Positions 51,151-63,758 of a stretch of DNA of 64,000 nucleotides are shown here, piece after piece. Made by a program: the position numbers and the translations under genes. The notes under the pieces are model-generated. The model was not told the origin of the DNA and ran no database searches. It worked only from the letters and a program-made list of their open reading frames with translations. The DNA lies in the NCBI GenBank assembly GCA_030272585.1, contig BSYQ01000011.1, positions 3,472,001 through 3,536,000 of the forward strand. Reading direction: 5' to 3'. This DNA is from Bryopsis sp. KO-2023. Lineage: Eukaryota > Chlorophyta > Ulvophyceae > Bryopsidales > Bryopsidaceae. The stretch's first letter is position 1. Each line of letters opens with the position of its first letter.

Positions 51151-52562
51151 TTTTGGTTAGTGATCAGCGTGCAACGAACGCAGTCGCCTGTTGCCTCACT
51201 GCGCAGTTCTCCTCTGACGCAATCAACAATAAGTCCACACAACTTCAAACCAGGCAGGCCAAGTAATGGAGTAGTCACCTCAGGAGTGATCAGAAACTCA
51301 ATGTCGCAGTTTGTTGACGGCCCCACTTGCGTGGTGAGCGTCGTGCGCCCCACCACCTCCCCAGGCGAACCGTTGAAACCGTAGAGGGTGGTCTCAGTGT
51401 AGGGCTCGTACTTGATGCCATGGCGAACACACTCAGCCACAGGCAATAGGTTGACTTGGGCTCCTGTGTCCACGAGGCAGTGCTTTATCCGTTTGCCCGC
51501 CACTGTGAGGGGAGTGTGTAAAAGAGTGACACCCCCAGACTTGGACGTCGAGTTGATTTGGGGCCAGGTCTTGGGTTGGCCGGATACCTTGCGAGGGCAG
51601 CTCGCGATCCGATGCCCCTCTTCGCCACACCAAAGACACCTCTTCTTGTCTGTGCATTCCAGCGCCCGATGGCCAGGCTTCCCACAATTGCCGCAGGGGA
51701 GAGGACGATCATTAACGCCACCAACATCATTCTTTCCCATCTGTTTTTTCATGTCTTCAATCTGTTTCGCCAAGCGCTGCAGCTCGCGTTTGCTCGAAAC
51801 ATCCACGTTCACAGGCAGGGTCGCCAGTGTGACCGACCAAAGCATGCGCAACACTCCCTTGAAGCATGTGAAAATGGGGAGCTGCCAAGCAGCCCAAACT
51901 CCTCGTCGCACCAGTTGCACAATGCTAGCCAGCCTCAGATATGCAAACGCCAACAGGTTAGCTATGACGAAAACCAAAACATATCCAAACCAACGAGAGA
52001 GACCACCCAGAGGGGAGCCAAAAAACGCCCCCGAGGCAGCAACGAACTCCCGAAACGCAGAAAGAGGGTCCTCCACAAAAAGCCTCACAAACTCCAAACC
52101 CAGGAGGCAGGACTGTCTCACAATATCCCACGACATTCGAAAGCAACAAACGACAGTGCTACATCCCACAGGCACAACCTTCTTTTTTTGTCCGATACCC
52201 AAAAAGCCCAACCACGACGTGGGTTCTTTTTCTTTCCCAGGGGGGTTGAGATCGTCACTGCGTGGTTCCTGCAGTCGATCGTAAACCTTTGAGTAATCCT
52301 TATCCTTCCGTCGACGCTCACGCTCCTTCCTGTTCCTTTCCTTGGCACCAGCCTCGTACTGGCTGTCCACTATCTCACTAGATAGGTCCATCACAAGTTC
52401 CCTGAGCTTGGTGCGCTCCTTCATGAGCTTGGTGCGCTCCTCCAGTAACTGCTCCCTCGTGGGGCTCTGACTGAAGAAGGGATTCGAGGTGGCCGAGGGG
52501 GGTAGGAACGTGAGGGCCAGGACTATGATGGCTCCGAAACCATGTAGTTTCCTGGTGAACAT
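51144..52562 (-). CDS. gag: Gag-protease of retrotransposon C with membrane-type segments
   Basis: 472 residues from the ATG at 52562, which lies in the 5' LTR; the frame crosses the LTR end and the primer site. It begins with a signal-peptide-like segment (GFGAIIVLALTFLPPSATS), then a charged coiled coil (about 28-90), a second hydrophobic helix (YVLVFVIANLLAFAYLRL), another short coil, two zinc knuckles (CGNCGKPGHRALEC and CLWCGEEGHRIASC) and an aspartic protease (CLVDTGAQVNLLP, later LLGLPGL). No classic capsid domain was recognised. Hydrophobic helices are unusual in Gag of LTR retrotransposons and suggest assembly at a membrane. The frame is also open upstream to 52649 without ATG. Confidence 0.88.
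   Translation of the reverse strand: MFTRKLHGFGAIIVLALTFLPPSATSNPFFSQSPTREQLLEERTKLMKERTKLRELVMDLSSEIVDSQYEAGAKERNRKERERRRKDKDYSKVYDRLQEPRSDDLNPPGKEKEPTSWLGFLGIGQKKKVVPVGCSTVVCCFRMSWDIVRQSCLLGLEFVRLFVEDPLSAFREFVAASGAFFGSPLGGLSRWFGYVLVFVIANLLAFAYLRLASIVQLVRRGVWAAWQLPIFTCFKGVLRMLWSVTLATLPVNVDVSSKRELQRLAKQIEDMKKQMGKNDVGGVNDRPLPCGNCGKPGHRALECTDKKRCLWCGEEGHRIASCPRKVSGQPKTWPQINSTSKSGGVTLLHTPLTVAGKRIKHCLVDTGAQVNLLPVAECVRHGIKYEPYTETTLYGFNGSPGEVVGRTTLTTQVGPSTNCDIEFLITPEVTTPLLGLPGLKLCGLIVDCVRGELRSEATGDCVRCTLITNQKN
51147..51153 (-). promoter_or_regulatory. Slippery heptamer A AAA AAC at the gag-pol junction of C
   Basis: Gag ends CAA AAA AAC TAG; the heptamer A AAA AAC sits in the zero frame immediately before the stop and the pol frame is open in -1 from this point. 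This is a classical -1 programmed frameshift sequence; the stop codon and downstream GC-rich sequence (ACTAGTGGTGCCCCCCAAGG) could cause the pause. Confidence 0.88.
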
Positions 52563-53039
52563 TATGCGCAGAGTCGGAGAAGGGGTGGCGGACGGTTCAG
52601 TTTCGAGAGAGAGAGACACGCAGAGTCGCGTCGACACGAACACGCACAATCGTAGGGGCTTCCAACAGCCAACCGTCTCAACACAAACTTCGAATAAACA
52701 CAGAAACCGTTACAAAACACAGCGAAACTAGTCCCCCTAATATACCCCAGCCTGGGTATCCGAAACGCCACCCTGCATCACCACTCACGAACACAAACCC
52801 ACGACTCACTCGCCTGTCACCCCAGACGCCAGAAAAACGCCCCCTCGCAAACACTAACGGCCACACGCCCCCAGGCGCCAGAAACGGAGACGTCGCCCGA
52901 CCTGCCAAAACTCGCGCTTTGGCCGATGACTAAAAAGTGTGTCAACCAGACGATGCAAAAACCAGAATCTACTCAACTGTCCCAGCTAAACACTAAACAA
53001 TCAAACAGATTCGACTGAAAGATGCCCCTCCAAACCACA
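52543..53039 (-). repeat. 5' LTR of retrotransposon C
   Basis: 497 bp, same sequence as 47774-48270 as far as compared. The gag ATG is 20 bases before its end. TGGTTTCGGAGCCATC follows at once as the primer-binding site. Confidence 0.95.
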
Positions 53040-53044
53040 AAATG

Positions 53045-54067
53045 CTTCCTGGTAGCCCAGCACCCGCCCCCTCCTCCGAGTGCCAGTCCCTAAAAGGACC
53101 TCACCGCTAGTGACACGCGCGGGTTGAGAGGTTTGGGCTTACCGGGGAGGAACCTCTGGCGCCAAGGTGGCGCCACCTCAACGACCTCCGGGATCAGCAT
53201 CATCCGAAAAGTTTTTGGAAGAGTTTCTGGAAGTTTTTTGGTGGTGTGGGTGTGGGCGTTCCTGACAAGCGCACCGAGAGAGGCTTGTTCCAAAAAACCT
53301 GGAGGTGTTTTATTTTTGATGCTGCGACTCATTGCTCAATTACAGCACTGGATGAGGCAGCTCCGATTCAATTGTCTAGAAACATCTCATACATTCTTTC
53401 CAAAAATCAGTGCACAAAACGTCATCTACCACCCCCACACCAATTTTCAAATGATGTATTGTAAGTCCCAGCATACCCTAGCCTGCCATTTGCAAAAATC
53501 TAGAGATCCCCCCACCCAGCAACACCCCGGGCATGCTGCTTACAATTCCAAAAATCAGGTAAATCCAATCACAAAAATATGTGAGCTCGAAAACGTCTTT
53601 GCCGTGGAGGAGCTTTTCCCCCCAATCGGGAAAAAAGCCTTCCTAACACGACATCGGCAACCAAAAATTTTCCTATCCTTCTTTCACAATTCATCTGCTC
53701 ATTTTCTTCCGACCACTCCATCTGTGAGGGGCTCCCGGCTGAGGACATATCTTCTCAAAAACGCACACAGCCTTTTTTTTTCCTCTTGATGCCCCACCGA
53801 CAGAACATCAATAAAATCAAAAACAGAAATGAAAAATCCTCCTCGACTACAGGAGCAAACCTCACTCATTCCAGCGCCCAATCGTTGCAAAAACGAACCC
53901 AAAAAAACATCAAAAAAAAGGAAGTAAAAAAACCGGCATCAAATCATGATGCCAACAAGAAAGGAGTATTGAGCGCACAAGGCACCTCTATCTTCTCCGT
54001 TGCTTTAAAGCAGCCCATCAATCCCCGCAACCAAGCTAAGTCTATTTTTGCCCCCAATCGTGTTGCT
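53045..54067. other. Intergenic spacer between retrotransposon C and ChlH
   Basis: No gene recognised. ORFs here lack motifs. The left part may be the remainder of the sequence that received element C; the right part is the 3' flank of ChlH. Confidence 0.6.
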
Positions 54068-57000
54068 TCATTCAACTCCTTCGATCTTGTCCTCCACATC
54101 CATGTACATTTGCTGGAGCTTTTCGATCTGCTCATCGGTAGCTTCCCAGTAACCCCTTCCGTTTGCCTCCAAAAAGGTAGCAACCAATTTCCTGAAGGAG
54201 TTGGGATTGGCATCCAGCAACCGCTGTGCCATATCAGGGTCCTCGATGAAAGTGGAGTTGGCATCATCATACACCCAGTTATCAACCTGCAAGGCAAAAT
54301 CCCAACATTATTCACAATCTTGTTATCTCCCAGAACATCCCTGTGCCATTACTCATGCACACAATCACGTTTTTTTTATATAAAGCTACTGACACAGTCT
54401 GATTTGCTTATGTACCTTAGTTTTATTTGTAAGACGAATAAACGGATACACACGCACAATCAAGTTAAGAATGACCACAACCACCTCACTTGGTCCACAA
54501 GATATGCTGGGAAGGGGTTTACCTGTCCACTGGTGGCAGACCAGCCCATGGTGTTAGTCAAGCGCTTCTGAATCTCACGAACGCCCTCGTATCCAGAGTT
54601 CATCATGCCCTCATACCACTTAGGGTTTAACAGCTTGGTGCGGGCATCCAATCGAACGGTCTCACTCAACGTCCGGACCTGAAGAAATCAAGCAATGCTT
54701 TGTGATCAGAAAAAAGAACAAGGAGGCACATTCTTCCACTCAGAAAAACCGACTGCATCAGATATGCTCGCTACAACAACGGTGGCGGATTCCCCCCCAC
54801 GTAATTTCCACAAAGGTCAGATTTCAAACAAACCTGAGCATTAGCGGTCGTGGTGTCAGCAATGTACGATGCTGGCATCTTTCCGTCTGTCCTCAAGCCT
54901 TGGACCAACTTGGTGGGGTCAGAATCGAAGTAGTGACTGACATCCGTCAAACTGATCTCCGAGGAGTCCAAGTTCTGGAAAGTGGCATCCACAGTCTTCA
55001 TGGCAGCCTCAAACACGTCTCGGCCTTCCTCTCCGCCAGCCCCTGGCCTGTCGCTGTTGAAAGCAAAAGACTTCCTCTTGAGGTACATCTCCTGCAGTTG
55101 TGACTCGTCCGACCACGAGGAGTTCTCGACAGCGAGGTTCACGTTGGATGAGTAAGATCCGCTGGAGTTGGAGAAAACTCGAGTGGCAGCATCACGAAGA
55201 CTGACACCGAGCTCCTCAGCCTGTCAAATCATGCTACAGCTTACTCATCCCACTCTTTCCAATAGGAATGTGCAGCAATTCAACGATACGTTTCAATGTT
55301 ATTACTCATCAAAATAACATCATCGGGACGAGTCGGGGGCGAAAATGTTAAGCAAAATATGGTGTTTTTGTGATATCCTTGATTTGGGTCTCGTAACGTT
55401 GCTGAACATCTCTAATATCCACTCCGCCAGGGGCATTTCGGACAGTGCGAGGGCTCACCTGTTCCCGAGCGTGTTTCCTGACGAAGTTCATGTCATCAGG
55501 CTCATCCTGCACAGCAGCAAGCTTGACTGCTCTGTCCAACAGGTTCATCTGGTTCACGAACAAGTCACGGAAGACTCCGGAGCAGTTCACCACCACATCG
55601 ATACGGGGCCGTTTCAGCTCCTCCAACGGAATCACCTCCAACTTGTTCACCCTCCCGAGTGCATCAGAAACAGGCCTGATTCCAGCCATGATCATAACCT
55701 GTGGGGCAAAACAGCAGTGAATATCAGCAAGCAACATGTCTGATTTAGAATTTAATGCCGCTCTATGAATGTGCACTTTTGAGCCATTTCAGAAAATTAA
55801 AAAAAAAAAAACGATATTCTAAGTTTACAAAATCGGAGAAAAAGCTCCCATCCAAACACGACCCCCCTGTGGCCTCAAGTCAGCATCAATCAGTCATCCT
55901 TGGAATCGATTCGATTAAATTACCACAGATTCTTGTTTCTCACCTGGGCCAGGGATTCACCATAGGTCTTAATGTTGTCTGTTCCCCAAAGCACCACAGC
56001 GATACTCTCAGGGTAGGTCCCGTTGTTGACCATCTTTTCCCTCTCCAATAATCGCTCCACCACGACCTCGGCAGACTTGACAGCCGCCACTGTGGGGATC
56101 GACTGCGGGTCGAGAGCGTGGAGGTTCTTTCCGGTGGGCAGCACAGCTGGGTTACGAATGGGGTCTCCTCCTGGACCAGGCTCGATGTAAGTTCCATCCA
56201 AACCACTCACAAGAGCACCGACCTCATTATCCTTGACAACCTGCAGCCATAGTCAAACACACTCAGTATCTTCCTCGATGGAAACCATCCTTGAGCAGCT
56301 TGGTGTGGTTGGGGGAAGTAGATTTGGAATCGACCTCCAGCCTTTCCAGATGGGTTGAAATCGAAAACAGCTGGCCCCTACACTCCGTACCTGCTCGAGG
56401 CAGAATTGCAAGTACTCAAAAGTGTTTCGCAGGTCATCCCTGTTGGCTTTCGAGAATTCGGTCTTCTTCAAAGCTTTCACCCACGGCTCCTCCGCAAGGC
56501 CGATTGCCCCCATCATGTTCATCATTTCGTTCACGCTGACTCGACCATCGTCGTCCGTCCTCTTGTTCACAAACTCCCCAACAGCAGCCCTGCAAGCCTC
56601 CGTCATTCTCTCCAAAAGCGCGACATCATCCAACACCCCGGTGTTGCTGTTGGAGTAGATCTCATCGATGGAGCGTCCCACCGAATTGGCGAGGATTTCA
56701 GGAAGACCTCTGATGGGTGGATCGTTCTCAGGCCTAGCAATTTCAGCGATGTTGACCAAAGTTGCGACAGCCTCCTCAGCTGAAGGAGGGACACCCACAA
56801 TGTGGAGGCCACAGGGCAACAATCGAGACTCAATCTCCATCAATTTCCTGGTCAAGCACAGAACGCAAGGATCTTCACATTGCTGAGCTCGTTTCCATGG
56901 ATTTTGGTCGGGTATTATTGCAAACACATGTCTCAACATGTTGAGTTCATGACTTTTTGTTACCAGGAGCCGACTTTTCCACAGGTATGTAGCAGGAACC

Positions 57001-60000
57001 GATTTTTCCACTCGTTTAAACCTAAAAACTATCTTTTGTTGAAGATTTTGCAGTCCAGTTTCCAATACCTGTACACATTTCCAACGACCAAATCCCTGCG
57101 GTCCTCGGCAAGCTCCTTGGCATCCTCCTCTGGTAACTCAACATCTCGTTCCATGTTGCACTGCCTGGCCGTCTCGATGATGGTGTTGCAGATGGCCACA
57201 GCCCTTCCACTCTCCCTCAAGGACTGATAAGAAGAAATCAGCTCCTTGAGTTCCTTCAGCCCCTTGTACAACCCAGCGTTCTCTGCAGGGGGGGTCAAGT
57301 AGGAAATGGTGCTGGCGTAGCCCCTTCTCTTCGCAATGGTTGCCTCGGACGGGTTGTTCGCAGCATAATAATACAAGTTTGGGATCGTTCCGATCAGAGA
57401 GTCGGGGTAGCAGCCACCAGACATGCCGACCTGCATTCACAACAGGGAATTCCAAGATTTCAGGAGGGGCTAAACTCTAACAACACTGCTGGATCTTGAC
57501 GTTCGTAGTTGGGAGGGGGACTTTACCCTACCTGCTTTCCAGGCATGAACTCGAGAGATCCATGTGTGCCAAAATGCAGCACAGCATCGGCTCCGAAAAT
57601 CTTCTCAAGGTAAGTGTAATAGGCAGCGAACCCGTGATGGGGGCTGGCCGATTTGCTGAAGAGCAACCTCATGGGGTCGCCCTCGTATCCGAATGTTGGC
57701 TGGACTCCAATGAAAACATTGCCGAACTGCTTACCGAAGACCAACAGTTCGGAGCCGTTGGTGTTGAGGTTTCCTGGAGCTTTGCCCCAGTTCTCCTCCA
57801 GATCCTCGGAGTAGTCGCAGAGCTTCTCATACTCACTTACGGACATCTTGTATGCGATGTTCATGTCGGCACTGTTGAACTTGGCTTCCTCTTGGTTCAA
57901 AACCTGTTGCATCCGAGGAAATTTAAGAGCTCAAACAACCTTGAGTCATCGAGGCTTGTACTGCTCATAAGAAAATATATCCAAGAAAAATAGGAAATAG
58001 AGTTCCCAACATCCTTTAGTTATCAAGGCTTTATATTACTCGAAGAAAAATCAGAAAAGCAATAACAGGAAATAGAGTCCTTGAGTTTTTGAAGTCAAGG
58101 GCTTCTATCAGTTAAAAAATATATATATATGTATCTAAAACATATTCAGCAAATCAGCTACTTCACAGGACTTACCCCTTCCATGAGCTCCTTCTCGCTC
58201 TCTGGGATCTCACCCACATCATATCCTTGGTCCTTCAACTCTAGCAGCACCTTGTGAATGGATCCAAACACGTTCAAGTAGGCAGCCGTCCCCACATTAC
58301 CCTTGTCCGGTGGGAAACTGAACACGGTGATGGCCAGCTTCTTGTCCATTTTCTTCTTTTTCCTGAGCTTGGCCCAGTTGATTGCCCTGGAGCACAAGGA
58401 ATCGATCCGGTCTGGCAGAGAGTGGCTCTTTCCGGTGTTGCTGTCACGTCCTGCAAACACGATGGGCTCGATCGCACCATCAATCTCAGGCAAGGACACC
58501 TGAAGGAATCCGCCAAAAAAAGAACAAGAAATTTTCATGATGGCGTCGTACTGTATGGAGGAGATGCTTTATCTGAAAGCTACGATGGCTCAGGAGATGT
58601 TCTCCTGCATGAAAGCTGAGTTGAAAAAGCTGGATTAAAGAGTGTGGGAGGATGGGGTTCGTCTGGAAATTTACCTGAAGAGCAACCTGGACAGGATGCA
58701 CACCCAGCTGCGAGTCCATCCACTCCTCCGTGGTCTGGAAGACCAAAGGAACAGACACCAGGTACGGCACTCCGAGTTTCTTCAGGGCTGTGACCGCCTT
58801 GGGGGCGTCTTGCCTGGCTGGACCGCCAACCAGTGCAAAGCCAGTGAGGGAAATCACGGTGTCGACCAATGCCTGGGTCGGTTTCAGAGGATCGTAGAAA
58901 AACTTCTTCACTGGGAGGGAGAAATCCAGTCCTCCAGCAAAAACAGGAATAATCTGAAAAAAAAAAAACAGAAACGCAAGCCATTGTCAGGGGAATTTCT
59001 TGTGGAGATCGACCAGCTGATTAAAATTCTGATGTGGGCATGGCATCAAACGATTTTTCTTATTATTGTCCTTGAGGTACCAAAATTAGCCAGATCGAAA
59101 AGACGTACATCGTTTTGTAGTAACTTTATAATTTAAAAAAAAATCTCACCTTGGCACCCCTGGCCTCCAGGTTGGCGACCACTCCAGAGTAGTGCCCCTC
59201 ATCTCCAGTTACCAAATGGGATCTCTGCAAGACCAGCCCAACGATGGGAGCATCCTTGGCGAAGGTCATGTCTTTTCTGCTGTCGTACCAGTTCAGGTAC
59301 TCCTTGATGTCTTCATACATGTTGGGAGCCAGTGGATGCCAGATCCCCACTTCTGGGAACAGCTGAGGCTCCTGTTTACAACAAAAGCAAAAAGAAACGG
59401 TGACCTCCACTCCGAAAACTTAAAATACCCACACCCACCCACCCACCCACACAATAGCAAGACGAAGCACAGTGATTTCTTTTCAAGTGAGCGGTTTCTT
59501 TCATTTTGGCTGAACGAGATGGGCTGTATTGTACCTGGATTTCCATCTCAGCTCCTTCCAAAGCAGGAATGTATGCCTGCGAAACCGCCAACAACAGGTT
59601 CTCCAAATTCTCGGTGCTGCCTCCAAGCCAATACTGGAGCGCCTGCACGAACATCCTGACATCTTGGGCCTTCTCACTGGGGAGGTATTTCAAAATGGTG
59701 GGCAACGTTCGCACGATCTTCAGCAGGTTCTCCTCGAAAGCATCGTTGTTGGCACGAGCCGATTTGACGAGATCGGAGAAAATTGATTTCTTTTGGCCCA
59801 GCTGGCTCATCTCGAAGGAGCCCAATTTGTTGAGACGCATTACCGCTGGCATGGAGGGGAAAACGCAGCAAGCATCCAGACGTTCGCGGTTGGGCTCCAC
59901 GGCAGCGATGACCTTAATCCGACACACAACAGTGAGTTGCTAGATCCTCTGTCGTTCATCCGAGTTTGAGAAAAAAACAGAGAAAATGCTGGGTTGTGAA

Positions 60001-61164
60001 AGGATCCAGGAGGCTTCCGAGTGCCCAAGCATTATGGCTTATTTTTTGGAGGTAAAGGTGTCATTTTTTTCTGTGGGGGCTGATCAGGTGTCTTATGGGC
60101 AGATGTTGGTGGGTTTCTTTGGAGGGGCACCACGTCTGACATGGGGGACAGCTTGCTTGGTATGGTTGAAATCAAACTACGAGTGAGATCACCTTTTCGG
60201 CGAGTTCCTCGATAAAGATAAGAGATCCGATAAAAATGTTCGACTCGTTGACGTCTTTCTTGAACGCCTCGTAGTTCTTTTCATCTCGCAGCTCCTCCAG
60301 AAGATATCCGACGACCTCGAAACATACTTTGTCGTTGGATTTGTTGATCTTTTTCACGGCCTGGGATAAAGCCGATTGATATTGGGCTTCCAGCACCGTG
60401 TACACCACTTTCACGACGACACGTCCCTTCTCCTTCTTGGGCACGATTCGACGCAACTCTGGATTCGTCGACGTGAACAAGCCCTTGTCTGCCACAACGA
60501 AAAATCGCCGAATCTCAGATTTGGAAACCGCAGCGTGCTATTTCCGACAGCGACGTCAAGCGCTGGATAACGTTTCACGTCGAACTCTCTGGTGTAGTGG
60601 CTTTAAGTCGGCGGATCGTGGATTCAATTGAAACTATGCCAGAAGCGTCAGGGGAAAACAACCCCGGGAGATTAGTAAACAAGCAAATAAGACGAGCACC
60701 TGAACCCTCGTCGAAGTTATCGAACTGGACGGTGGATGGGGGTCGAGGTCCAGTGGCAACCATGGCGGTCACCTGTCGACACACACGAATCTCAACGCGT
60801 ATTGCACGAAAAGTATGGAACAGTGTACGAGAAGCGCCGAAACGCCGAAGATTGCGCGATTTTCGCTAGCGAAACGTGCGGTTGATCCGTACGTGCGCTG
60901 CGCACCTGACGGCTAGGGGCAGCGGCGCTAGATCGCCCTGACACATCTTCAAGACGGTTCTGCACCTGCAGTGGAGCGAACACGTAATGAGCGTGCCGAG
61001 CTGAGATTGGCGAAAAAGGCAACTAGGCACCGAAGAAAGTGATCAGACGTTACCAAGCTTTCCGACTGGCGGGTAACTTGCGGCCGTCGTCCAAGCGATG
61101 GCACCGACGACACTCCTGGAAGGACTGGCGCCGTGCTCGCCCGCATGTTTTGGATGGGCTGCAT
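54068..61164 (-). CDS. chlH: Magnesium-chelatase subunit H (16 exons, intact)
   Basis: Exons from 5' to 3': 61054-61164, 60906-60965, 60700-60772, 60193-60488, 59535-59912, 59150-59371, 58675-58953, 58176-58499, 57532-57903, 57069-57430, 56391-56847, 55944-56240, 55459-55698, 54834-55220, 54523-54678, 54068-54286. They sum to 4,233 bases, giving 1,410 residues plus stop with all phases matching; plant ChlH is about 1,380. Conserved stretches run end to end: [96 protein letters not shown]-like segment, [47 protein letters not shown]. ChlH binds protoporphyrin IX and, with ChlI and ChlD, inserts Mg2+ as the first committed step of chlorophyll synthesis in the plastid. The first about 60 residues, rich in Ser, Ala, Pro and Arg, look like a transit peptide. 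Confidence 0.96.
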
Positions 61165-62526
61165 GCTTGAGACGCGACGGCTAGGGAAAACAAGACGGGT
61201 GGAACGGGATGGTGCAGTGAGAAACAGGAGTCGTTCTCAAGAGCCAGGGAAAACGTGCCACCTAGCCACGGGGCGCGATAAAACGAGAGCAGAGCGACGG
61301 ACAGACGAGGAGCCCCACTTTCCAGGTTGGCAAATCGATGTCTGCGGCGTTTTCGTATCGTTGGCGATTGACGATTACAGATCTTTGTACTTCAAACGAG
61401 ATTTGTTGTGATTGGACGAGGTTGTTGGTCGCAGTGTCGTACTGGGACGAATCTGATCTTGTGACAAAACAAGAGCCCGTTCCCCGCACCAGGGGGGGCC
61501 TTCAGGGAGCAAATGGGCGCAAGTGGGGATTGTCGCCAACTTTCGTTCACCCTCTGATCCTCCTGGCGGCCGGATCTATCAATCAAACATTACAGCTCAA
61601 TGATTGCAAGTAGACGAATTCGGCTCGGAGGTGGAGCGGGACTTGAATGTCGCCAAAGTGTGCGGGATGAACTGTCAGACGCGCAAGTCGTCTTCTTGCA
61701 CAGATTTTGCTGCTTTTGTTCCTCCAGTGCATTCCACCAGCAACAGATCCAACTGGCAACTCTTCAATTGGCAACACTTGTGCTATGGGCGCAGTAATTT
61801 GGAACGGTTTGTGGTTTTTGCGGGTTGCCATCCAAATTTGCTGCGCCGATGGAACAACCCGTCTGATGGCGACACCCTCTTGTGCTTTCGTGATCAAGTG
61901 AATAGAATCAGTCTCCCACACCACCAAACTGAAAACGTAACCCTGTGACTGGAACTCTTGATTCTGGAAAGCCCGGTGGAAGACTCCTGCAGCAATCGCC
62001 CTTATCGTCGGTAGGTCTCGATCGATGGGGTCCACAGCAGTCGAAAGAGAGAAAGAGGAGGTTGGAACGTAATCGCAACACTGGCGGGGGTTTTGCAACT
62101 GGTCATGACTTCCTTCCTAGCGCGGTGACATACCTCGGATAGGGCGCAGCAACTCCCGTCCAATAGAAATAGCATTTGTTCTTGACATCCTATAAAAGTT
62201 CTGTGGGTGGTTTGATGCATTCCGTTTGCCCACTCTGCAACAGCTGTTGAAACATCGGCAGGGCACAAAATCGGAGCGGATTCCCTTCCTTTCTTGTATG
62301 AACGTAGCGTTGAGCTCCTCCTGGTTGAGGCCATCTCGAATCGATGCAGGAAAATGGAAGAAAGCGACGAAAGAACGGCCGCCCGTGAAAGATGGGACCT
62401 AGCGAGGACCAGATGGAGAGAAGCAAAATTCAGCAGCAAGCTTCTGTCGCTCCCTTACCGTGTGCTGCTTGCTGGTGGGCATTCACGTGATTGCGGCGTC
62501 GATGCGATCTCAATTCAAACAAGAAA
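61165..62526. promoter_or_regulatory. Divergent intergenic region between ChlH and the TMBIM gene
   Basis: 1.36 kb between two head-to-head starts, so it should hold both promoters. Short ORFs on both strands have no recognisable content. No TATA box or light-response element was assigned. Confidence 0.45.
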
Positions 62527-63758
62527 ATGAGAAACCCTCAAAGGTTACTAATTGTGATTGCAGGAGGATATCCACCAAGTCCTGCCCTTGCTGTTGGGGT
62601 GGACGAAGGTCAGGGTCAGACAGAGGAAGACCCATTGCTTGCTGATCCAGAGTCAGGTCAGGGGGCATTTTCACCCCTCTTCATTGAGGATTGATTGAAG
62701 GGCAACACTTGCCACGCTGCTGTTTGAGAAATGTGGCAAATATTTGCATGGAAAGACATCAAGGATGTGGATTGAATCAACCCTGTGCTGTTTTTCATGG
62801 TGGAAGGCCAAGGACCTAGACGAAAACCACCCAAGATCAAGTACAGGCGCAAATACACCACCGAATGCTACGAAGTTGTTGCAGGATTCCATGATCCAGT
62901 CAAGTACAAACGCTTTGTTACGAAGGTTTTCGGATTTATCATGATCCAGCATCTCATCATGGCAGGCTGTGCGACACTCTTCTTTCAAGAACCGCGTGTC
63001 AAAGTGAGTCCAAATGCTCAAGCTATTCCTCTCTTTAAGATCTGGATTCCTGTTGATGTTCAAATTGAAAGCCTTGGCGGCCCGTTGACTGTACAAATGA
63101 GTTGAGACATGGGGTTGAGGCTCTTTAAAGAGCAAATTTGCTTGTAAATGCACTTGTCTATTTTCTCGAAAATTCAAGTGGAAAATGTATTTAACCGGTG
63201 AAATTTTTGTGCTTCTTGCAGGAGTTTGCTCGGGAGAATGATTGGATGGGTCACGCTTCATGGATTTTGCTTTTAATAATGATTTTGCTTGGTGTATGCA
63301 TGGCCAAGTTGATCAGGCTGATCCCACACGTTTTCTTAAGTCTTTTGTCTCTTTTTCTGACCGTGTTGCTGAGCTACACAGCAGCAGAATTCAAGACCAG
63401 GATAGGCATCGTCGCTGTTGCATGTGTGGCAGCCATCTCATTGACAGTCATAGGGATCGTGCTGCGAGGATGGCGACTGTCAGGCTGCGTTTCCTTTCTG
63501 GGTTCGATTCCGATCACAGTCATAGCATGTTGCTTTGCTGTTTTTATCTGTGGGGTCCCTTTTAAAGCCGCCGTTGCGGGAGGGTGTATGGCTGTGCTGT
63601 TCAGCTTGTATCTGGTTTGGGATCTCCGGCAGATTATGGGCGATAGGGTGCGCAGGGTAACTGCTGAGGAATGGGGTTTTGCTTGTGTCGGGCTTCACAC
63701 AGACCTCATCAACATGGCTTTTATCTTAGTCCAGCTCTTGGACATGGCAGCTGGGTAA
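62527..63758 (+). CDS. Bax-inhibitor-1/Lifeguard (TMBIM) family membrane protein (three exons)
   Basis: Exons 62527-62656, 62807-63003 and 63222-63758 (TAA) join in phase and give 287 residues. A Pro/Gly/acidic N-terminus (GGYPPSPALAVGVDEG, EEDPLL) is followed by a cytosolic stretch (KYRRKYTTECYEV, VKYKRFVTKVFGF) and seven hydrophobic segments. The last part, LYLVWDLRQIMGDRVRRVTA followed by LHTDLINMAFILVQLLD, is the family signature with the Asp pair thought to control a Ca2+ leak. Lifeguard proteins sit in ER, Golgi or plasma membrane and restrain cell death by Ca2+ handling. The start ATG is an assumption: if bases after 62540 are an intron, the first exon lies upstream. Confidence 0.88.

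Larger units (their letters stand above)
47774..53039 (-). mobile_element. LTR retrotransposon C
   Basis: 5,266 bp with 497-bp LTRs (47774-48270 and 52543-53039) and target duplication AAATG (47769-47773, 53040-53044). Encodes Gag-protease in one frame and RT-RNase H-integrase in the -1 frame. The primer site TGGTTTCGGAGCC abuts the 5' LTR. LTRs look identical and no internal stop was seen in either frame, so it may be active. Confidence 0.95.
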
